The notes beneath the pieces were generated by a model. That model ran no database searches and had not been told where the DNA came from. It saw only the letters and a program-made list of their open reading frames with translations. A stretch of DNA of 64,000 nucleotides from Archegozetes longisetosus. Its lineage: Eukaryota > Arthropoda > Arachnida > Sarcoptiformes > Trhypochthoniidae. A program made the translations under genes and the position numbers. The stretch spans positions 3,596,001 through 3,660,000 of the forward strand of contig JAEMBT020000001.1 of NCBI GenBank assembly GCA_018873245.2, given 5' to 3'. Of the stretch, positions 37,001-50,170 are shown piece after piece (positions within the stretch are counted from its first letter, which is position 1; each line of letters opens with the position of its first letter).

Positions 37001-40000
37001 AGACCATCAATAAACTGTGAAATTCAGTTTGAAACTAATGCTTTTCCATTTAATTAATTCGAATTAAACAAATTGGAAACTAAGTCAATTCAAACAGGGA
37101 TTGACAAGAGCAGAACAAAATCTATTCAAACAACTCTAGCCATTCAAACAGACAATTAGATATATGAAACACTAGTGCACAGATAATGCAATTCTAATTG
37201 CTCTGCGCTTTATGCAACACTAGTCTCTCTCAATGAGTTGATTCAACTTTCTATTGAATGTTGAAACAAATGCTTAAACTATCAGCTGTAGTTAATGTTC
37301 AACGTACAACTATGGTTTATGTTTAGATAGGCTTCAACTCATAGCTATAGCATATGTATGAAAGGCTTCAATTTAGAGCCATAGCATACGTATGAAAAGC
37401 TTCAACTGAGAGCTTCAATTCAGAGCTTCAATTGAGAGCCTGAACTGAGAGCCTTAACTCAGAGCCTCAATTGAGAGCCTGAACTGAGAGCCTGAACACA
37501 GAGCCATAGCATATGTATGAAAAGTAGATTAACCCCTAAAATGGTTATGCATGATGTAATTTATAAATAAGCACACAATTTAGAGTTAGTGTCATTCATA
37601 TTACCATGATAGAGACAGCCATATAATTCAAATCTCAAACAAACAGTACGCGTATGTCGTGAGAAGGGAACAATTCGTATATGAGTTGCACCAACAATTG
37701 GCAGATCCAAATCGTGCTCTACCACTGAATAAGTATCTGTATTGCCTTCCAATAGCTAGTAAAATAAAATATATACCACATTATATACCATTATTAATGG
37801 TAACTCTATTTCTTCTAATGAACAGGTATGCACTTTGTTGTTATGGACCTAACCACATATAACTCATACTAATGTGTATAACTTTATTATATCTAATGTT
37901 AGCTAAGGAACAGGTTTTCTTATATAGATTTTTCTTATATATCTCTCTCTCTTCTCTCTCTTCTCTCTTCTATTTGCCAGAAATTGACCATTAAATTGAG
38001 TTAAGAAAATGTTTCAAACAATGTAAATAAATGCAAAGCTGATCGAAAAGGCTTAGATTGAAAATGGATAAAATCAGCTTATTTGAAAGGTGAACAAAAT
38101 TGCGGGGGTTTTAGCTATGAAGCGGACACAGACCCGCATAAGAAGTAAATTATAAAAGATTTTGATCTTTGCATGAACTGAAAAATATAATGTTGTGTTG
38201 ACTACTTGTCTAGTTATCTCTAATATCTATCTTTAATGTCTTCTATTCAGGCCTTAAACTCATTAACTAAACAGATGACTAACTGCTAAAAAACATAAAC
38301 TCTAATTCAAATTGAGTTTTCGTGAATTTCTAGACGTAATAAATACAGATAGGAAAATTGTCTCAATTATATCTATCTGATATACACTCTAGAGCTTAAT
38401 AATACTTGATAGCAACCATTGATCGGTGTTTTCCATCAGAGCATAAATAAGTTGGGATATAAAAAAATGAATTTCACGTTAAATATAATAATGAAAGTAA
38501 ATGTAAAATCAATGTTTACGGCAAATAGATGTGCACGAGAGGCAGGTTGGCATGGCAACAATCTGTTTATTGTTGCTATAAAGTATTATTAAATTTTCAA
38601 CTATACATCAAATTTATATGAGAGAGTGAGCATATGGCCAAACAGAGCGCTTCTATACTTAATGATCAACTTTGACCGATAGGAGTGTGCCTGTAATGGA
38701 CATAAATGATTGATATGCCCTGACTATAGCATAAGATGCATTAAACAATTGCACATGAAATGGATGAGCAAAACACCGAAATCCTTGTTTAACATACATG
38801 ATTGCCCTCTGCATTCTTCCATTTATGCCAAACAGATCCATTATCACGCGAATATTCTATCCAATATTCTTCAACAAATTCTACACCATATCCGTTGCCG
38901 AATCTTCCCTGAGTTGCGACTCCGGTTATAACATGACTGAATGATAGATTGACTTCAATCCATTCTTGTCCGGATGTTTCAGCACTTAACTGTTGTGATG
39001 GACACCACGCGCCACCAGATTTGTCGTGATTAAACCTTAAATTACATTATTAAAGGATATGAGAGGATATGAGAAGTAAAATGTTTATTAGAGTGTATTG
39101 AAGGATATCATACGTAAAAAGCTCACTAAAGGGTATCGAAGGATATCATACGCAAAGTTTACTCTATTAAAGGTCGGAGGATATCAGACCGAAGAAGTTG
39201 ACTTTATTAAAAGTATCGGAAGATATCAGAGCTAAAAAGTCTACTATTAAAGGTTATGAGAGGATATGAAACTGAAAGTTAAGTCAGGGTAGGTTAGATA
39301 AAGTTAAGTTAGAGTAGGCTAGATAAAGGTAAGCTAGATTAAGTTAGGTTAGCTTGATTTTATTAAACACAGTAAACAATGGTATATATTAAACGCAGGA
39401 AAGACTGGTATAACAATTAAGTGAATTTGTTAAAGCAGAAAATAGCTTCAGATCTAAGCAGTAGATCTGCTCTTTCTGACTTAGTCACTTGTCATGCTAT
39501 GCACTTGATGATGAAGGACTTAATAATGCAATTGTGACTAAATATATATTATACTCCTTTTACTATATGACATTTTTATGTTAAAACTTCTGTAATTATC
39601 AACTTTAATGCTATATACAACTTGCTTGAGTAAATGATTTTTCTTCTCTCTATAATTATATATATTTCTCTCTTTCTTTTGACCTTATACTTCTCTACCA
39701 TTAAGTCATTTTCAGCTCATACCATTCACTTTTTTTGGTCACACTTCTTTTGATCCACTCAACTAAGTTAATACTTCATTTCCTAATCATTAGAACTTAA
39801 TCTCATTTAGAACTTATAGATTGAATCATGTATTTCAAGTTGTACTTTGTGTGTCTTGAACGTTTTGCGAGTTAGTACTTCAACGCTCATAGGATTAGTA
39901 TTTTGAACGTTTTGAGAATTTTGATTTTAGAGTTTTAAGAATTAGTATTTTGAACGTTTAAGGAATTAATATTTTGAACGCTAAGAGAATTAGTGATTAC

Positions 40001-41200
40001 ATGATTTTCTCAAAGTAAAAACTAATGTTAACATTGAACCTTTTAATTGTGGAGTACGTGATCTAAATGCTTATTAATATAATTAGTGAGCTAATTTGTG
40101 AAAACTTCATACTTAATATAATATTTCAATCTATTCAATCATTTATTTGATTTAGTCATTTTAACTAATGCTTATCTCAAATATCTGACAAATACTTCTA
40201 AAATTAAGTCAATTTAAAGTAACGCTTATGTCATTTGGAAGCTATAAACTGATGATCAGTTTGGTGAATTTGGTAAATTTAGTAAGTTTGGTAAATTTGT
40301 TCTAATAAATAGCTTTCTTATCTGATAATTGGTTGATCGTTAAACGTTAAAAGTTATTCAATGTTGAACTCCAATTAAAAATAAGATAGCTTGAAAACAA
40401 ATGAAAAGCGAGTTCCAGTTTACTGGCATTCATAGCTTCCTAGTTCTCAATGTTTGCAATACTATTTGGAAAAGGCTTTTCAACGCAGATAACCAATAGT
40501 GGAAAGCTATGATTTAGTAGAATTGAAGATTGAGTTGATTTGTTACATAATACCAGTGAAGTGGGTTTAGATATAAAGTGAAAAATAAGTTAGTTTTCAT
40601 ATGAACTTTGCTTTTGTATGAGATATACAGCTTTTATTAATAACAATTTCCATTCGTTTCTGTCTAAGAGAGATAAACAAAGAAAATTCATTCACAAATA
40701 GCCGACTTATTGAGCATATTTGAAACTTTTGAATGACTTTATCTTATCTTCTCTTCAAAAACGTCCAAATATATTGCATCAGTTTATCATACTTTCAAAT
40801 CTCAATTGTCTTATGCAAACAATTTTAGTCAATAAAACTCTAAGTTTTTTCAATAGTTAGACGATCTATATTTGAAAATATAGTCTTATTAGAAGTCTAT
40901 ATAATCTTATTAGAAGTCTATATAATCTTATTAGAAGTCTATATTGTCTTTAGTTTAATGTTTAGAAACTGATTATTTTCTAACCATTTATGAAGTTTAC
41001 TCTTCATTATATGCTTTTATTGTATTCAAATAAACTATAGGACAATAACTTTTTCAATTCAATTAATAATTTACTACATTTGAACAGAAACTAAAAATAA
41101 ATAAAACAATGGAAGGATGTGGAAGCCAATCCAAACATATTCAACGTATTTATTGAAAACATTTGATATGAAAATTGAAAGCAACCCAAATCTAAATAGT

Positions 41201-41235
<35 letters not shown>

Positions 41236-44200
41236 AGAGTGAGTTTAATCGAGAAACAAAGCACTTTATTCAAACACCATAGTAAATAATCCCCAACATT
41301 CACCCCAAAATAGTCCCTAAATATATTGTGTATTGTTCAGTTTGGAATCACAGTAATGTCTCGATATAGTCAATCTACTCATACTGAATTCCCAATATAG
41401 TAAACACACTTATTCAGTCCTAGCACATAGTGTTCTCAACTAGTAATTACCTGTTCATAGTGAGATCTGGTTATGGCAGATGTGAGTTGTCGGTGCCTGG
41501 TGATTGACTACATCGAGGTATTACTGTATACTAGTACGAACGCAAACAAAGCATACGATAGCAAAGCTTACGATAGTATATGTATAATAATGAAACTTAA
41601 TATTTAAACAAAAGTATGATTATATGGATTTAGATGCATACCTGGCCAGCTTAGGTCCAGTGCTTAATTCATTGAAGGACGAACTTGAAGTGATGGCAGA
41701 ATCAGGTATAACAGCTGATTGCATTCCCAGCGCGCTGACACCCAACTGATCACATAATGTACTTCTAATCGGTTCTTCCTTATCCGTATTGTCTGTAATA
41801 ATAACAATACAAGTGAACAACTAACATTTTATTCTATTATTCCACGTCCTAACATCATCTCTACCATGACTAACTTGTTCTCTACCACCACTAACTTGTT
41901 CTCTACCATCACTAACTACTTGTATATCACATCTCATTTCACCCAATACATCTTATAAATTATGTTTCATTTAATATTAGTCTAATGAATAATTAGTTTA
42001 ATTATTGTTTTTAGTATAAAATGTTATCTATTGTCGTGATTGACTATTTGGTCACGATTTAGTCACGATTTAGTCAAGATCTAAACAAAGATCAACATAA
42101 GAATGAGAAAAGATGGGAAAGCGGGTCAAAGCCTTTATTTAGTTATTATTTATGTTAGATTTATGTTAGAATACATAACAGCCAGAAGGAAATGCACTGA
42201 AGATTAAGTAGCTTTAGAGGCAACTCATTTATCTAATTAGGATAAGTGTAGAACATCTCTCTACCAAAAACCATTCTAACCATACACCTTTACCAACACT
42301 CACTTCTCTTTATTATTGAGATAATAATTCATTCTTCTCTTCCAATTTTAGACGTTAAATTAATGATAACCATGTTTTTTGTATGTTTAATAATGAATCT
42401 AAATGTGTGTTTCTATTGTATTATGTATTGTGTATATAATAGGATAATAGGTATACTTTTATGCCAGATTCATCACATCTTTATTTTCTCTATTCTCACA
42501 TAGATATCAACTTTAATTTTAGCTCTTAGTTAATATAGTCTACATATGAATGAGCTCTGAATGAACACTGAGTGAGCTCTGAATGAACTCAGAATTAGCT
42601 CCGAATTAGTACTGAGTTAGCTCTGAGTGAAAGCTTTTGTTTGAATTATTGTCTAAATGTCTGATATCCATATGTAGGTTGAAATGCTAAACAATAATTC
42701 GAAAAATATGTGACTAATAGATAACTATAGTTGATTGAAATAGAGAAAACAAACTAGAAATTAGTTTTGATTAAACTTAATTAGTGGTTCAGTATTATTG
42801 CCACAGGTATACGTTTGGCAGATGTCAGACTAATTCAAGTTTGTCGACCTATCGCTTTCAGTTATCGTATGTGAATGTTTATCATATTTAGAGCATCTCT
42901 TCTTCAAACTAATAACTTTTTATTTGATTTTATTTCTCACCAATACTTTTAGTTATCATAAATCTATTTATGATAATTGATTGCATTTGACTTTAAATCC
43001 GTGATTTGCATACTTTTAAGCATTCATATTCTTATTACATTAATAAAAAGTTAAAATAAGAATAAGAAAAATCATTCAGATAAGTACTAAACGAGAACGT
43101 TGTTCAAGAATAAGAGAAATATTTATTTGAAGGTGCTTCGAAGGTCACTTCAATTTAGTGATTGGTTTGCTATTTAGCATTTATATTAAACAAAATACTT
43201 GGCACTAATACATACAATATTTAGCACTAATAGATATAAGTTTGGTAGTAATAAACATATATATATAGTACTAATACTTATGTATTTAAGATAGCAAACA
43301 ATTACTGGAGGCTCTTTTCTAGCATATGACTAATACCTGTACTATGTCAGAGATGTATTTGCGGTAGAGATAGAGTGATGGCTTTAACAGAAAGCCATTA
43401 TATCTGTCATTGAAATAAGACTTATAAAACACGACTTTAGTCTAACCGACAAATCCATTAATGTAAATATAATCAGATATAGTCAATATGCAACTGATTT
43501 GAATCTTTAATCTTTACGCAGAAGTATCTTTACGCAGATACGGCTTTACTCAGAGGCAGCTCTACTCAAAAGCAGCTCTACTCAAAAGCAGCTCTACTCA
43601 GAGACATCTTTACTCAGAAAAATCTTCACTCAAAGACAACTACACTCACAAATAACCTAACAATGAATCTAAGCTATATTTAAACTTAGTTGAGATTCAC
43701 TTGAATCGGTTGAATCTGAAGAGTGGGAGAGAGATTAGGTTTGTTATCAATACAATTAAAAGCCGCAGTAACAAATACCTAATATATGGCAGCACAACAA
43801 TTATGATAAAAGGTTCACAATCAAACGAATCTTATTAGCCATTGAGTCGAGTGTTCCTTTCGATTCTAAAGTAATTTATCTATTGCTGAACATAATGGAA
43901 ATATTTCTTTCTCTCTCCCTCTCTCTGTACACTTACTCTCTCAGTGCTCTCCCAAACACTCTCTCAGTGCTCTCCCAATACTCTCTCAAACACTCTCTCA
44001 ATACTCTTGAGATAAAAAGCAAAAACGGAACCGATAACATGATCCATCATAAAACTGACATCACTATGTCTTATACGCTCACCATTCAATCACTCAACAC
44101 GCCATTAACTCCGATACTGATGAAATTCACTCAACAATTGTTTTCTGCTAACCATTGGATGCCTTGTCTCATGCAAAGTATTTCTTAGTTTGGTTAACTT

Positions 44201-46325
44201 TTTGGTTAGATTTTTGGTTAGATTTTTGGTTAGATTTTTGGTTAGATTTTTGGTTAGATTTTTGGTTAGCTTTTTGGTTAGCTTTTTGGTTAGCTTTTTG
44301 GTTAACTTTTTGCTTGTTTTGGTGCAATGCAAAGACAGTGAAGATGGTAAGGATGGTAAAGATGGTAAAGATAGCAAATAGAAATTACGGTCCGAATTTT
44401 TATGACAGCAAGTTCAAAAGAAGGGGGAGAAACGGTAAAATGAGTGGGTATTGAGTTGTGTATAGCTAGCACTTAAATTTTATAACTTATCAGGTCGTCA
44501 ATTGTTATTACGGTGTAGTTAAGCACTTGTCTCCCTGGTTGTACTTAAGCGTAAAAAAGAGCAAAACATATCATGAAACACTATTATATCTCTATGTAAA
44601 TATAATATTACTTATCAATAAATTTAATACTTATACTATGATTCATCTGTCAGCTGATTATATTAACTGATTTATCTTAATTCAAAACTACTCACATCTA
44701 ATTGAGACCTAATTAAAACATAAAAATAAACGTTTTAAGGCTATATTTCTATTATGCCATAAAATTAAAACTTCAAAAACGTTTTACAACAAGCGTACCA
44801 GTGAAAGGTTCAATTATCAAGAATTGAAATGTTCAATTATCAAGAATTGAAATGTTCAATTATCACGAATTGGGGTCCGAGAGTCCCTACTGTGTGTTTC
44901 AAAATGAATCTGTTATTCAAACTCAATTTACAACTAGGATTCAAATAGAATAAGTTATACTGATATTATTACCAGATCGGCATGTGTCTTATTTAAACGT
45001 TCACCCCAACTGGTCATATCTTCTAAGTACTCATCTATTCCAGTTATAAGACTTTGACAAAAAGGTTACTTCTCTTTAAGTCTAACTCAATCTGATCTGA
45101 GAATTATTGATTCCCTCAAAGGACTATCGATTTTTTGGCAAACATTTTAATGGCACACAAAATAAATGGCTTTAAAATCAAATCTTTAGTTTAAGAAGAA
45201 AATTAATCTATAATTTTTTCTACTAGACTCTTGTAATTTAAAACCCGAGTATCTAAACGAATATTTAAGTAACCATTGGTTACTTAAGTCTAATGATGCA
45301 CATGAGCTCGTTTTCTCAACTCAAGCTCGGCTTTCACTCTGAGATTATCAACTTAAACTTGAGTGTGACTTCAAAGACACAAGCTTGAGCTTAATTTGAA
45401 GACTCGAGATTGAGACCGAAATTGAGCTCGAGCTTGAGATTGTTCAGTAAGCTAGAAAAGCTGCAAGAGTTGGTTTCCAGGTGAAGCTAGCTCAATTGAG
45501 CAGGGTTGAGCTTTTGTGGATGCTTAGTGAAAGGATACTTGAGAAAAGCTTTATTTTAGATTTATTATTGTCAACTTGATTATCTCGTATAAACTTTGAA
45601 ATTTTATCTCAAACTTCTATTTTAATTCATCAAATTACAATAATTATCTCTGAATTGCAAATTATATATTTTTCATTGCTTTTCTCTTCATCTCTAAAGC
45701 AAATACCTTTCAGTTATTCAAGTTTTATGGATTAGATTCAATTGAAAGCATTTATTTTGTTGGACAAATGTTTACGCACTTAAACGAGACAATAGTGGAA
45801 ATTGATTTAAAATTCAATCATTTGCATATATTAAACATTTGAAAAGTTGATTTGAAATCAAAATTAAAATTTTATTTCATTCAATAGTACATGAAAGCGA
45901 ATCCAGCAAATTGTATTATACTCTTTATTAACAGCTTTCAACTCAAATAATACCGTTTCTAACTACTTATGCATCATTTCAAACTTAACTACTTTACACT
46001 TGGATGCTTAATAGTCCTTGATAGCAACATGAAAATAGCTATTCCTCTCTGTGATCTGCGTCTATTTATTGTTGCTAAAATTCATCTGTAATTTGCAATG
46101 GTTATTATACTGATTATTCGACAAGTTTACTAACATCTAATTTGTTGTGTTTTGATGAAAAGCACAACAAGATATAATTTCTAGCTGTTATCAACGATTA
46201 TTAAGTTGTGGAGTGTATATGAAAATATGAACTTTTCATTAACCATAGTTTTCTATTTTAAAAAATAATTTCCAAGTTTTACTCAAGAGAATTAATTAAA
46301 TTTGACATGAACTATACAAGAATTT

Positions 46326-46365
<40 letters not shown>

Positions 46366-46759
46366 CTTGTAATAAATTGTTTTTGAATAGCAAACATATT
46401 ACAAAACTTTGTTTTTCTAACTCTAAATTCATTTTCAATGAATGCAATTCTCTATTGAGTTACTAGCGAGAAATGAACGATGAAATTCTTGACAAATATT
46501 CAAGTTGTTTATTAAATTAGAAGTAGAGTTAACTTAAAGGAGGCTTTGACTCACAGATAGGACTAATTTAGTATTAGTAGTAATTAAGAAAAATAGAGAC
46601 ATGAGCACAGAATGAGCATAGAATGAGCATAGAATAAGCACAGAATAAATAAGAATAAGCAAAAGAATTACCTGAATGTTTATCATTCCGTTCAGCGTGA
46701 ATAGTCATCAAAGTTGATGAGATCAGAATGAGAGATGAGATGCTAACAAGCGACCTCAT
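30708..46759 (-). CDS. Ddr: discoidin domain receptor tyrosine kinase, 7 coding exons, 875 aa
   Basis: A collagen-receptor-type tyrosine kinase of the plasma membrane. Exons on the minus strand: 46759-46672, 41792-41642, 39035-38798, 37755-37605, 35678-35256, 35163-34116, 31236-30708; every junction has GT-AG and keeps frame (2628 nt). Order: signal peptide (1 to about 22); discoidin domain (Cys43 to Cys206, with GGAWCPS and RFELYGC); DDR-specific second globular domain (about 210-400, with YDG, GQLIDG, FEWVGWR, FEFEKINNFTT); N-glycosylation sites; membrane helix (about 432-455); juxtamembrane region with a triplicated KMTSxYSDP motif (488-514), YAVP, NPRY (544-547) and YEVP (573); kinase domain to the C-terminus. 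Lys635, Glu649, HRDLSARN with Asp727, the YY at 758-759 and MSPE are present. Odd: G-loop LGSSKFG lacks its second Gly, DFG is DSG (746-748), and the activation loop is about five residues short. The ATG at 46759 is chosen because a TGA lies in frame just upstream. Length is close to human DDR2. Confidence 0.92.
31798..31992. repeat. 21-bp minisatellite in DDR intron 6
   Basis: About nine copies of acatatttcgattcaattca plus g. Open in several frames because 21 is a multiple of three. Confidence 0.9.
32219..32289. repeat. (ATT)n microsatellite in DDR intron 6
   Basis: Twenty-three or so perfect ATT units. Confidence 0.95.
34037..34074. repeat. (GT)n microsatellite next to a DDR splice donor
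   Basis: About 19 GT units with one T interruption, 42 bases inside intron 6 from the exon-6 donor at 34115. Confidence 0.9.
34673..34757 (-). repeat. 27-bp coding tandem repeat in DDR exon 6
   Basis: Three copies of a 27-bp unit that encode KMTSSYSDP, KMTSAYSDP and KITSPYSDP in the cytoplasmic juxtamembrane region. Each copy carries one tyrosine. Confidence 0.9.
35811..35896. mobile_element. pogo/Tigger-like MITE, 86-bp internally deleted copy
   Basis: TA on both sides (35809-35810 and 35897-35898). Left end CAGTAACACCTGGACAGG; right end reverse complement CAGTAATTCCTCGATGGG. The inner part matches the right half of 41351-41526. Sits in DDR intron 4. Confidence 0.8.
37370..37510. repeat. 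degenerate tandem array (gagagcctgaact)
   Basis: About ten copies of a 12-13 bp unit following a longer ~50-bp duplicated segment (cttcaact...atagcatacgtatgaaa). In DDR intron 4. Confidence 0.8.
38385..38603 (+). mobile_element. TA-flanked MITE family, 219-bp copy
   Basis: TA at 38383-38384 and 38604-38605. Ends: CACTCTAGAGCTTAATAATA and, in reverse, TAGTTGAAAATTTAATAATA. Inner block gcaggttggcatggcaacaa is shared with 28891-29123. Lies in DDR intron 3, 194 bases from exon 3. Confidence 0.85.
39045..39350. repeat. imperfect ~45-bp repeats then TTAGG-like tract in DDR intron 2
   Basis: Repeated gaaggatatcatacgtaaaa-type units (39045-39270) grade into ggttagataaagttaagtta and similar TTAGG-derived sequence (39275-39350). 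Confidence 0.7.
41203..41231. repeat. (AG)n microsatellite
   Basis: About 14 AG units inside DDR intron 2. Confidence 0.95.
41351..41526. mobile_element. pogo/Tigger-like MITE, 176 bp
   Basis: Ends CAGTAATGTCTCGATATAGT and, in reverse, CAGTAATACCTCGATGTAGT. Right flank TA; left flank CA, probably a mutated TA. The best preserved TIR pair of the family here. In DDR intron 2, 116 bases from exon 2. Confidence 0.85.
43530..43640. repeat. ~18-bp minisatellite in DDR intron 1
   Basis: Degenerate copies of ctactcaaaagcagct. Confidence 0.85.
44190..44312. repeat. 15-bp minisatellite in DDR intron 1
   Basis: Eight to nine copies of ttttggttagatttt or ttttggttagctttt. Open in several frames on both strands (for example Trp-Leu-Asp-Phe repeats), which is a consequence of the 15-bp unit. 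Confidence 0.92.
45997..46215 (-). mobile_element. TA-flanked MITE family, 219-bp copy
   Basis: TA at 45995-45996 and 46216-46217. Ends: CACTTGGATGCTTAATAGTC and, in reverse, CACTCCACAACTTAATAATC. Same length as the 38385 copy. In DDR intron 1. Confidence 0.85.
46327..46362. repeat. (CA)n microsatellite
   Basis: Eighteen CA units in DDR intron 1. Confidence 0.95.
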
Positions 46760-47029
46760 TGTCAACGATCAACGTATTGGACTCGCAGATGAATCAACTG
46801 AAGAATGAACTGAAACGAAACTCAGTTTTAGTGACAATTAATATTAATGACATGTTTGCTAGTAATAGATGACTCTTATATCAAAATCAGACTTTAGAGA
46901 GTTGAAAGAATAGACAAGTTTAACGTCACAATTATACGTTTAACTTTTCATGTCTTACAACGCTTAACCGTTAAAATAATCATTTATTGTCTTCGAGGAA
47001 GACTTTCTTTTGATTAATTGCAGCTTTTT

Positions 47030-47190
47030 TTAGAGGTCAAGGGGGAGTATCACGAATGGTCAGGTCGGGCCTCCTGAAGATGGTTAGCGATTGAGGCTGG
47101 ATAGGAGTATTGAGGGCTGGATCGGGGTTTTGAGGGCTGAATACGGCTTTAAGAGCTCGATCGGCCTTTTGAGAAAAGGGCAATCGCAAT
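47030..47190. repeat. GC-rich ~20-bp tandem repeat upstream of DDR
   Basis: About four copies of a unit like gagggctggatcggggtttt. Among the most G-rich stretches of the window and close to the DDR 5' end. A regulatory role is only a guess. Confidence 0.6.
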
Positions 47191-47339
47191 AAAATGTAAT
47201 TGCAGTGCACTAAACACTAAACATAGAGAAATGGTTAGCAAAATAATGTGATAATATGCCTGCATGTGGTTACCAGATGTGTTGTGCTCCGAAATAACAA
47301 TTGGAGCGTATATAATCCACACGATTTTTTATTTAAGTA

Positions 47340-47465
47340 TTAAAACTTTGTCGCTAATGTAGTTTGGAGTTAGGGCCCAGTCGCTAACGTAGTTTGAAGT
47401 TAGAGCTCAGTCACTAACGTATATCGAAGTTAGAGCCCAGTCACTAACGTATATTGAAGTTTAGA
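47340..47465. repeat. ~30-bp minisatellite
   Basis: Four copies of cagtcgctaacgtagtttga followed by agttagagcc. Confidence 0.88.
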
Positions 47466-49002
47466 CTGAGCTCTTAATATCACAAAATTTGTGTAAGTTT
47501 GTGTAAGTTTCACTAGATATGACTGATATTTGCGTCTATGAGAAATGACATTGGATCGGTAGTGAAGCTTGAGTTAGGTATTGATTGATTGATGAAAACA
47601 GTAATGTTATGTTAATTCTCGCCAACCCTAAATAACAGTATTGTTATGGAGTTACGCATGTCTTCGGAAGTTGATCTAAAGATAACATGAATAGTATTAA
47701 CTAAACAGCTAAATAAAGATTGATTTGAGATAATGGATATTAAGATGTATAAGAAATGAAACATTTAATAGTATTTGAATATAATATTTTACTAATCATT
47801 TATTGATCAAATACTTTATGTTTAATCTTTCCCAGCCAAATGCATACAGGTATTGCAATGAAAGTTATCATTTGGCAACCATTTATCATAGTTTCTAAAC
47901 ATTAATGTTTCAATGGTTTGCAGTTTGAATGCTTTACAGTTCGAATACCTTACACTCTCATGCAATACAGTTTGAATGCAATACAGTTTGAATGCAATAC
48001 AGTTTGAATGCCTTTACATTTGACATAACTGGCAATAGAAGAAGTACTATAGAAATCAACTATTTTATAGTATAGAAATTGAAACTAAAAAATTAAACTC
48101 AAATATAATATACTGTCCCATTGAATCTAAACAGAAATGATCTAGCATTACCTTACACTAGATTAAACTGAAGCTTAGGTTTACCTAATGGTATTCGTGT
48201 ATTTGCATTAACTCTTCAACGCAATCATATTGATCTCTTCTTCTCACGTCACGTTACAATCTAGAGAATAGCTATCTGTTAGTATAAGAAGAAGTCGGCT
48301 TTTCATCAGGATCAGATCCAGGGTTAGAATGAGATAGGGGGCTAGGATGAGATCGAGCGTCAGGATGAGATTGAGCTGCATACTAATAGGTATTGGCGTT
48401 TCATATGTAAGATAGTATTTGGAAGAAGTATGAACCACTTTTTATACTATTTAAATATACATTTATATTCTATTTCTCTTCATTCCTGATTGTCTTATTT
48501 GCATAACAACAGCTTTAAATGTGTTCCTGTTTATTTCTATATCATATCTAGCTCTTATTATATGATAAACTCTATTTGAAAGTTTACATTTTTCTCATAT
48601 TTTTTTACATTTTTCTTCTTCTATAAGTAGTTATTAAAATTTTAATATTAAGAAAATAACATATGTTATTGTGATGTGCCCTCTAAATTCTTATTTCGAT
48701 CATTTTCAACTAAAATGATGGTGGTTTTATGTAAAAATTCATGACTATATTGCACGAGTTGGGATTGGTTAGGTAAGGCTTGGCCCATAGTTGTCTTACA
48801 TTGTATTCATACCTAACTTTCACATTAGTATTTCACAAACATCACCAAACACTACGTTTTGGACAATTAGCTTGATTTTGTTATCATATAAATAATAATC
48901 TTACTCATTTATGGAGTACCGTAAAGAATATAACAGAATAATTATTGTGAAGATCAATCAAACTTTAATACGATAATCATATGTTATAGACTTTTATAAA
49001 TT

Positions 49003-49011
49003 TCTCTCTCT

Positions 49012-49078
<67 letters not shown>
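49003..49078. repeat. (CT)n microsatellite
   Basis: About 35 CT units with a ccctccct interruption at the left. Confidence 0.95.
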
Positions 49079-49081
<3 letters not shown>

Positions 49082-49155
49082 TAACTATTTCTTACTACTT
49101 CTACAACTCGTGATCAATAAAATCTCTACAGCTAGAAAGCAGTGTTGAAGGAGAA

Positions 49156-49183
49156 GAAGTAGAAGAAGAAGAAGAAGAAGAAG

Positions 49184-49213
<30 letters not shown>
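49156..49213. repeat. (GAA)n microsatellite
   Basis: About 18 perfect GAA units, 78 bases after the (CT)n tract. Together they make a pyrimidine tract followed by a purine tract. Confidence 0.95.
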
Positions 49214-49215
<2 letters not shown>

Positions 49216-50023
49216 GAAATAGCAGTAGAAAAGTGAGAAGTAACTTATTTATAAGATGACAGATTTATTGTTTATGAGAGTTAGCAAAAGCGATTGGTTA
49301 TTGTAAAGTAGAAAAGATTTCAATTATATTTGACTTTAATGTTAGGCAATGATTATAATTTGTACGATTGTTCTAACCCTCACGACCGCATACACAACAC
49401 TAAACACAACAATAAATTTAAGACTGTGTTCAATTTATAAATTTCTAATCTTTTCTCTCATGCTTTCTAATAAATAATGTTTAAAATGAAATAAATTATC
49501 ATTTTAGCTGTTTTTCTCTTCACTACACTAAACATTGACTGTATTCAACTTTGAAAACTAGAAAAGCTTTTATAACAAATAATGCTTGTATTAATGCTTC
49601 AATTAATGCTAAAATACTTTTAATCTTAAATTTGATTTAATGGTAAAATGTATTTGAAAGTTGATATTTATTTAGCGCCATTGCTCGGAAAGGTTCAGTT
49701 GGGCTCTGTGTGTTTCAATAGTATTTCTATTGAAAGGCTCTGTGTATTTCAATAGTATTTCTATTGAAGTGCATTTTATTCAAAACAAAGGCAACAAATG
49801 GCTAAACGGTTAGCAGTGATAGCATTCTAGTATATCTACGAAAGGAAGAGAGTATTTCATATTAATAATACTGTGGCTTTACCCAACAATCCAATGACAG
49901 TTAAACCGATTCTACACCTGAGCCTCTTTTTCTCTGATTCTATTTTCTCCTTTCATTCTAATCGATATGTTGATCCGCGCGTCGATAACATTACCGGCTA
50001 ATATTTTAGATTCATATTTATAC

Positions 50024-50170
50024 AGTCATATCTCTGCTACACTACAGTCATATCTCAATTACACTACAGTCATATCTCTGCTACACTACAGTCATATCTC
50101 TATTACTCTACAGTTAGGCTAGAGTCACATCTTGATTACATTAAGTCAGTCACATTTTGATTACACAACA
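50024..50170. repeat. 22-bp minisatellite
   Basis: Copies of cagtcatatctctgctacac plus ta: four clear ones, then decaying. Confidence 0.88.

Noticed and set aside
44155-44454. Several overlapping open frames with Trp-Leu-Asp-Phe, Val-Arg-Phe-Leu and Leu-Thr-Lys repeats
   Set aside because: They are translations of a 15-bp minisatellite, open on both strands because the unit is a multiple of three and lacks stops.
46760-46765. A DDR start two codons further upstream
   Set aside because: That codon is TTG, and a TGA lies in frame just before it; the ATG at 46759 is the first real start.
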